The position numbers were made by a program, and so were the translations under genes. Source: JAGQYH01 sp041393015 (GTDB lineage Bacteria > Bacteroidota > Bacteroidia > Chitinophagales > JADIYW01). Taken from it: DNA of 64,000 nt. The notes under the pieces were generated by a model. It had not been told where the DNA came from, ran no database searches, and saw only the letters and a list, made by a program, of their open reading frames with translations. The stretch is taken from the NCBI GenBank assembly GCA_041393015.1, contig JAWKKV010000009.1, positions 124,001-188,000 on the forward strand, read 5' to 3'. The stretch's first letter is position 1, and every line of letters starts with the position of its first letter. Shown in pieces: positions 61,343 to 64,000 of the stretch.

Positions 61343-62473
61343 CTACAACACTCCCTTTGTACTTGGAAGTCCCTCTCCCGTTTGCTTAACCGCCATTTTA
61401 ATTGCTTTAGCAAATGCTTTAAAAATCCCTTCAATTTTATGGTGCTCGTTTTCGCCCTCTGCTTTGATGTTCAAATTACACTTAGCGGTATCTGAAAATG
61501 ATTTAAAGAAATGCATAAACATTTCGGTGGGCATATCTCCTACTTTCTCTCGTTTAAAATTTGCATCCCAAACCAACCAAGGTCTGCCACCAAAATCAAT
61601 GGCTACTTGTGCTAAAACATCATCCATTGGCAATAAAAAACCATATCGTTCAATGCCTTGCTTGTTGCCTAAAGCTTCCAAAAATGCTTGTCCCAATGCT
61701 AGGGCTGTATCTTCAATGGTGTGGTGTTCGTCAATATGTAAATCTCCTTTTACTTGAATCGACAAATCACATTCTCCATGCTTCGCAATTTGCTCTAACA
61801 TGTGATCAAAAAATGCCAAACCCGTAGAAATATTAGCCGTTCCTTTTCCATCTAAATTCAAATGAATAGCAATATCGGTTTCTTTTGTTTTTCGATGAAC
61901 GCTCGCTTTTCTGTCGGTGTTTTTCAAAAACTCATAAATGGCTTTCCAATGATTAGTCTTTAAAGCAACACTATCTTTCAATTGGTGTTGATCTAATTGA
62001 TCATCATCTACTGTATCTGTACTTCTGCCAATTAAAATGCCTTTGCCTCCAAAGTTTTTAGCAAATAGAATGTCGGTATATCTATCGCCAACCATAAAAG
62101 AATTAACTAAATCGTAGTTCCCCGACATATATTTCTCCTTGATTAAACCAATATTAGGTTTTCTTTCAGGATGGTTTTCTTTGGCAAAATGCTTATCGAT
62201 ATAAACATCTTCGAAAGTAATGCCTTGCGTTTTAAATACATCCATCATGAAATTTTGAATCGGCCAAAACTTTTCTTCGGGATGTTGCGGTAAGCCTAAA
62301 CCATCTTGATTCGTAACAATCACTAATTGGTAGCCCAATTCGTCTACAATTTTTCGCAAGTAGATGACTACATCTTCTAAAAACTCCAATTTGTCAAAGC
62401 TATCAACTTGCCAATCTTCCGGCTCATAGATTAAGGTTCCATCTCTATCAACAAATAATACTTTTGGTTTCAT
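61343..62473 (-). CDS. hisB: Bifunctional histidinol-phosphatase/imidazoleglycerol-phosphate dehydratase
   Basis: A 376-residue fused enzyme for steps 6 and 8 of histidine synthesis. N-terminal HAD phosphatase (1 to about 170): FVDRDGTLIYEP, IVTNQDGLGL, FMVGDRYTDILFAKNFGGKG. C-terminal dehydratase: GTGLAFFDHMLEQIAKHGE-like helix, DEHHTIEDTALALGQAF with the metal-binding histidines, and HHKIEGIFKAFAKAIKMAV. Three bases separate it from hisC upstream; the usual next gene hisH does not follow. Confidence 0.95.
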   Translation of the reverse strand: MKPKVLFVDRDGTLIYEPEDWQVDSFDKLEFLEDVVIYLRKIVDELGYQLVIVTNQDGLGLPQHPEEKFWPIQNFMMDVFKTQGITFEDVYIDKHFAKENHPERKPNIGLIKEKYMSGNYDLVNSFMVGDRYTDILFAKNFGGKGILIGRSTDTVDDDQLDQHQLKDSVALKTNHWKAIYEFLKNTDRKASVHRKTKETDIAIHLNLDGKGTANISTGLAFFDHMLEQIAKHGECDLSIQVKGDLHIDEHHTIEDTALALGQAFLEALGNKQGIERYGFLLPMDDVLAQVAIDFGGRPWLVWDANFKREKVGDMPTEMFMHFFKSFSDTAKCNLNIKAEGENEHHKIEGIFKAFAKAIKMAVKQTGEGLPSTKGVL

Positions 62474-62476
62474 AGC

Positions 62477-63562
62477 TTATTCTTTTGGAGGTTTAGAGTC
62501 GATAAACAACTTCTCATAATCCCGTAAAGCCTCAAGAAGTATTTTATTCTCTTCCGGACTTCCAACTGTAATTCTTAAACAACCATTGCAATGAGGCTGC
62601 CCATTTCTATCGCGAACAATCAATCCTTTTTTCTTTAAAAAGCCATATAACTCTAAAGAATTTACAAACTTGATTAACAGGTAATTCCCTTCTGATGGAT
62701 ACACCTTTTTTGTAATCTCTAACCAAGAAATTTGTTGTTCTAACATGGCACGTTCTGCCTTTATTCGATCGACAAAATCTTTAAAAATATCTGGTCTGTC
62801 TAAGGCCTTACTCACAAAATAAATAGTATTTGAATTGATATTGTAAGGCATTTTGATGGTATTCAACACCTCTATTACTTCGGTATTTCCAATGCCAATC
62901 CCTAATCGTAACGCAGCCATTCCCCATGCTTTAGAGAAGGTTCGTAAAATGACCAAATTAGGATACTTCTGAAATTGATCTACCCAAGATCGTGTGTTTG
63001 AAAATCCGATATAAGCTTCATCAATGACCAACAAACCTTGGAACGAGTCTAAAACAATCTTGATATCTTCCGAATGAATCAAATTCCCACTTGGATTATT
63101 CGGTGAGCAGATAAAAATGATCTTTGTTCTATCATTGATTTGCTCCTTTATTGCAGGAATATCCAATTGAAACTCTTCCGTTAAATTGATAGCGTGAATT
63201 CCAACATCATTGATTTGAGCACATTTTTCATACATCCCAAAAACAGGCGGAAAAACCATTATCTCATCTTCTCCAGGGCGACAAAATGCCTTGACCAATA
63301 GATCTATAATTTCATCACTTCCATTGCCACAAAAAACATTATCAATAGACAATTCAGGGTTCAACCAATGAATGATTTTAGCTTTCAATTCTTTTTGCAA
63401 AGGATCTGGATAACGATTGTAGTTGCCTCCACAAACAGAACCCAATGCATTTTCATTCGCATCTAACAAAATTCCTTCGCCTGAATATTCAGAACGAGCC
63501 GATGAATAAGGTTTTAAGCCCAATAGATGTGGCCTAACGAGATTTTTAATTTCTAAAGACAT
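62477..63562 (-). CDS. hisC: Histidinol-phosphate aminotransferase
   Basis: A 361-residue PLP enzyme (fold type I): FCGNGSDEIIDLLVKAFCRP, FICSPNNPSGNLI, the PLP lysine in RTFSKAWGMAALRLGIGI and LRITVGSPEENKILLEAL at the end. It converts imidazole-acetol phosphate to histidinol phosphate. It follows hisD by seven bases and precedes hisB by three in one operon. Confidence 0.95.
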   Translation of the reverse strand: MSLEIKNLVRPHLLGLKPYSSARSEYSGEGILLDANENALGSVCGGNYNRYPDPLQKELKAKIIHWLNPELSIDNVFCGNGSDEIIDLLVKAFCRPGEDEIMVFPPVFGMYEKCAQINDVGIHAINLTEEFQLDIPAIKEQINDRTKIIFICSPNNPSGNLIHSEDIKIVLDSFQGLLVIDEAYIGFSNTRSWVDQFQKYPNLVILRTFSKAWGMAALRLGIGIGNTEVIEVLNTIKMPYNINSNTIYFVSKALDRPDIFKDFVDRIKAERAMLEQQISWLEITKKVYPSEGNYLLIKFVNSLELYGFLKKKGLIVRDRNGQPHCNGCLRITVGSPEENKILLEALRDYEKLFIDSKPPKE

Positions 63563-63569
63563 AATTGCT

Positions 63570-64000
63570 TTACTTATTTGACAATTCTTTCAATCTTAAA
63601 GTTACGGCATTTGCATGACCTTCCAATTCTTCTGCTTTAGCCATTATTTCTACCGATGGGCCTAATACCTTCAATCCTTTTTTGGAGACTTCTTGATAGG
63701 TGATTTTCTTGACAAAGCTATCTATTGAAACGCCGCTATAGGCTTTGGCAAATCCATTGGTTGGTAAAGTATGATTGGTTCCTGATGCATAATCGCCCAG
63801 TGATTCTGGTGTATAATGTCCCAAAAAAACAGAGCCCGCATTCACCACCTTCTCTCCCAAATCTTGATAATTTTTACAAGAAATAATCAAATGTTCCGGT
63901 GCGTAAAAATTTGAAAATGCCATGGCTTCATCAATCGATTTAAACAATATACTATGGCTATTCTCTAAGGTATCGATGGCTGTCATAGCTCTTGGAAGTG
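63570..64000 (-). CDS. hisD: Histidinol dehydrogenase, C-terminal part
   Basis: Partial: the frame is open to the window edge and ends at 63570. The C-terminal third of HisD is visible, with NFYAPEHLIISCKNYQDLGE, AGSVFLGHYTPESLGDYASG (His, Glu and Asp of the active site) and TNHTLPTNGFAKAYSGVSID. It oxidises histidinol to histidine in two NAD-dependent steps. First gene seen of the his operon; the start is beyond base 64000. Confidence 0.94.
   Translation of the reverse strand, partial: LPRAMTAIDTLENSHSILFKSIDEAMAFSNFYAPEHLIISCKNYQDLGEKVVNAGSVFLGHYTPESLGDYASGTNHTLPTNGFAKAYSGVSIDSFVKKITYQEVSKKGLKVLGPSVEIMAKAEELEGHANAVTLRLKELSNK

Overview
The window looks like a chromosome segment of a low-GC member of the phylum Bacteroidota, probably near Flavobacteriales or related marine/freshwater lineages. 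The support is: a metallophosphatase with a C-terminal type IX secretion (Por) sorting domain, a TonB-dependent receptor with a carboxypeptidase-regulatory-like N-terminus, many lipoproteins with signal peptides ending in a cysteine, LytS/LytTR signalling, a fused HisB, AT-rich DNA without Shine-Dalgarno sites, and several promoters of the Bacteroidota type (TAnnTTTG at -7). No rRNA, tRNA, transposase or CRISPR array was seen.

Layout. 1-4.1 kb: end of a SnoaL-like protein, a frameshifted sulfotransferase, an SRPBCC/FAD-oxidoreductase pair and a frameshifted di-heme cytochrome c peroxidase. 4.1-8.4 kb: an accessory stretch of very small same-strand genes separated by palindromes, a HigBA toxin-antitoxin pair with a clear operator, and an arsenate reductase/ACR3 arsenite exporter pair. 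8.5-12.5 kb: AraC regulator, serine hydrolase, SemiSWEET, lipoprotein. 12.7-17.1 kb: a three-gene type I exporter (ABC with degenerate ATPase motifs, HlyD adaptor, TolC). 17.2-20.4 kb: metabolic genes and tsaC/sua5. 20.6-26.2 kb: a type I restriction system (hsdR, an inserted GIY-YIG nuclease, an hsdM-hsdS fusion) carrying REP-like repeats; the HsdS half has about six frameshifts. 26.3-36.4 kb: TonB receptor plus beta-helix lipoprotein, DUF885 peptidase, membrane protein, secreted phosphatase, acetyltransferase, ferredoxin.

36.5-37.4 kb holds the most unusual object: two tandem copies of a compact transcription-unit-like element, each with a 9-codon ORF, a conserved ~46-nt block, an A/C-rich tract and a perfect intrinsic terminator. 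Then come dodecin, Nnr, a zinc-less sirtuin and a Nudix hydrolase (a NAD/ADP-ribose group), an LRR lipoprotein, a hydrolase and acetyl-CoA synthetase. 44-55 kb: DUF1801, a trypsin-like protease, a TPR-LytS kinase with its LytTR regulator, then a row of seven same-strand lipoproteins or membrane-anchored proteins of unknown function (two of them paralogous) and a stand-alone four-helix sensor-like protein flanked by a 45-bp direct repeat.

55.4-58.9 kb is a compact type II restriction-modification island (controller, cytosine methyltransferase, PD-(D/E)XK nuclease). 58.9-64 kb on the minus strand: hisD-hisC-hisB, an orphan four-helix-bundle gene bracketed by heptamer repeats, and a DUF3857 protein.

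Single-base frameshifts are common between 0 and 26 kb and were not seen between 26 and 64 kb. Some may be sequencing errors, so the corresponding genes could be intact in the organism.
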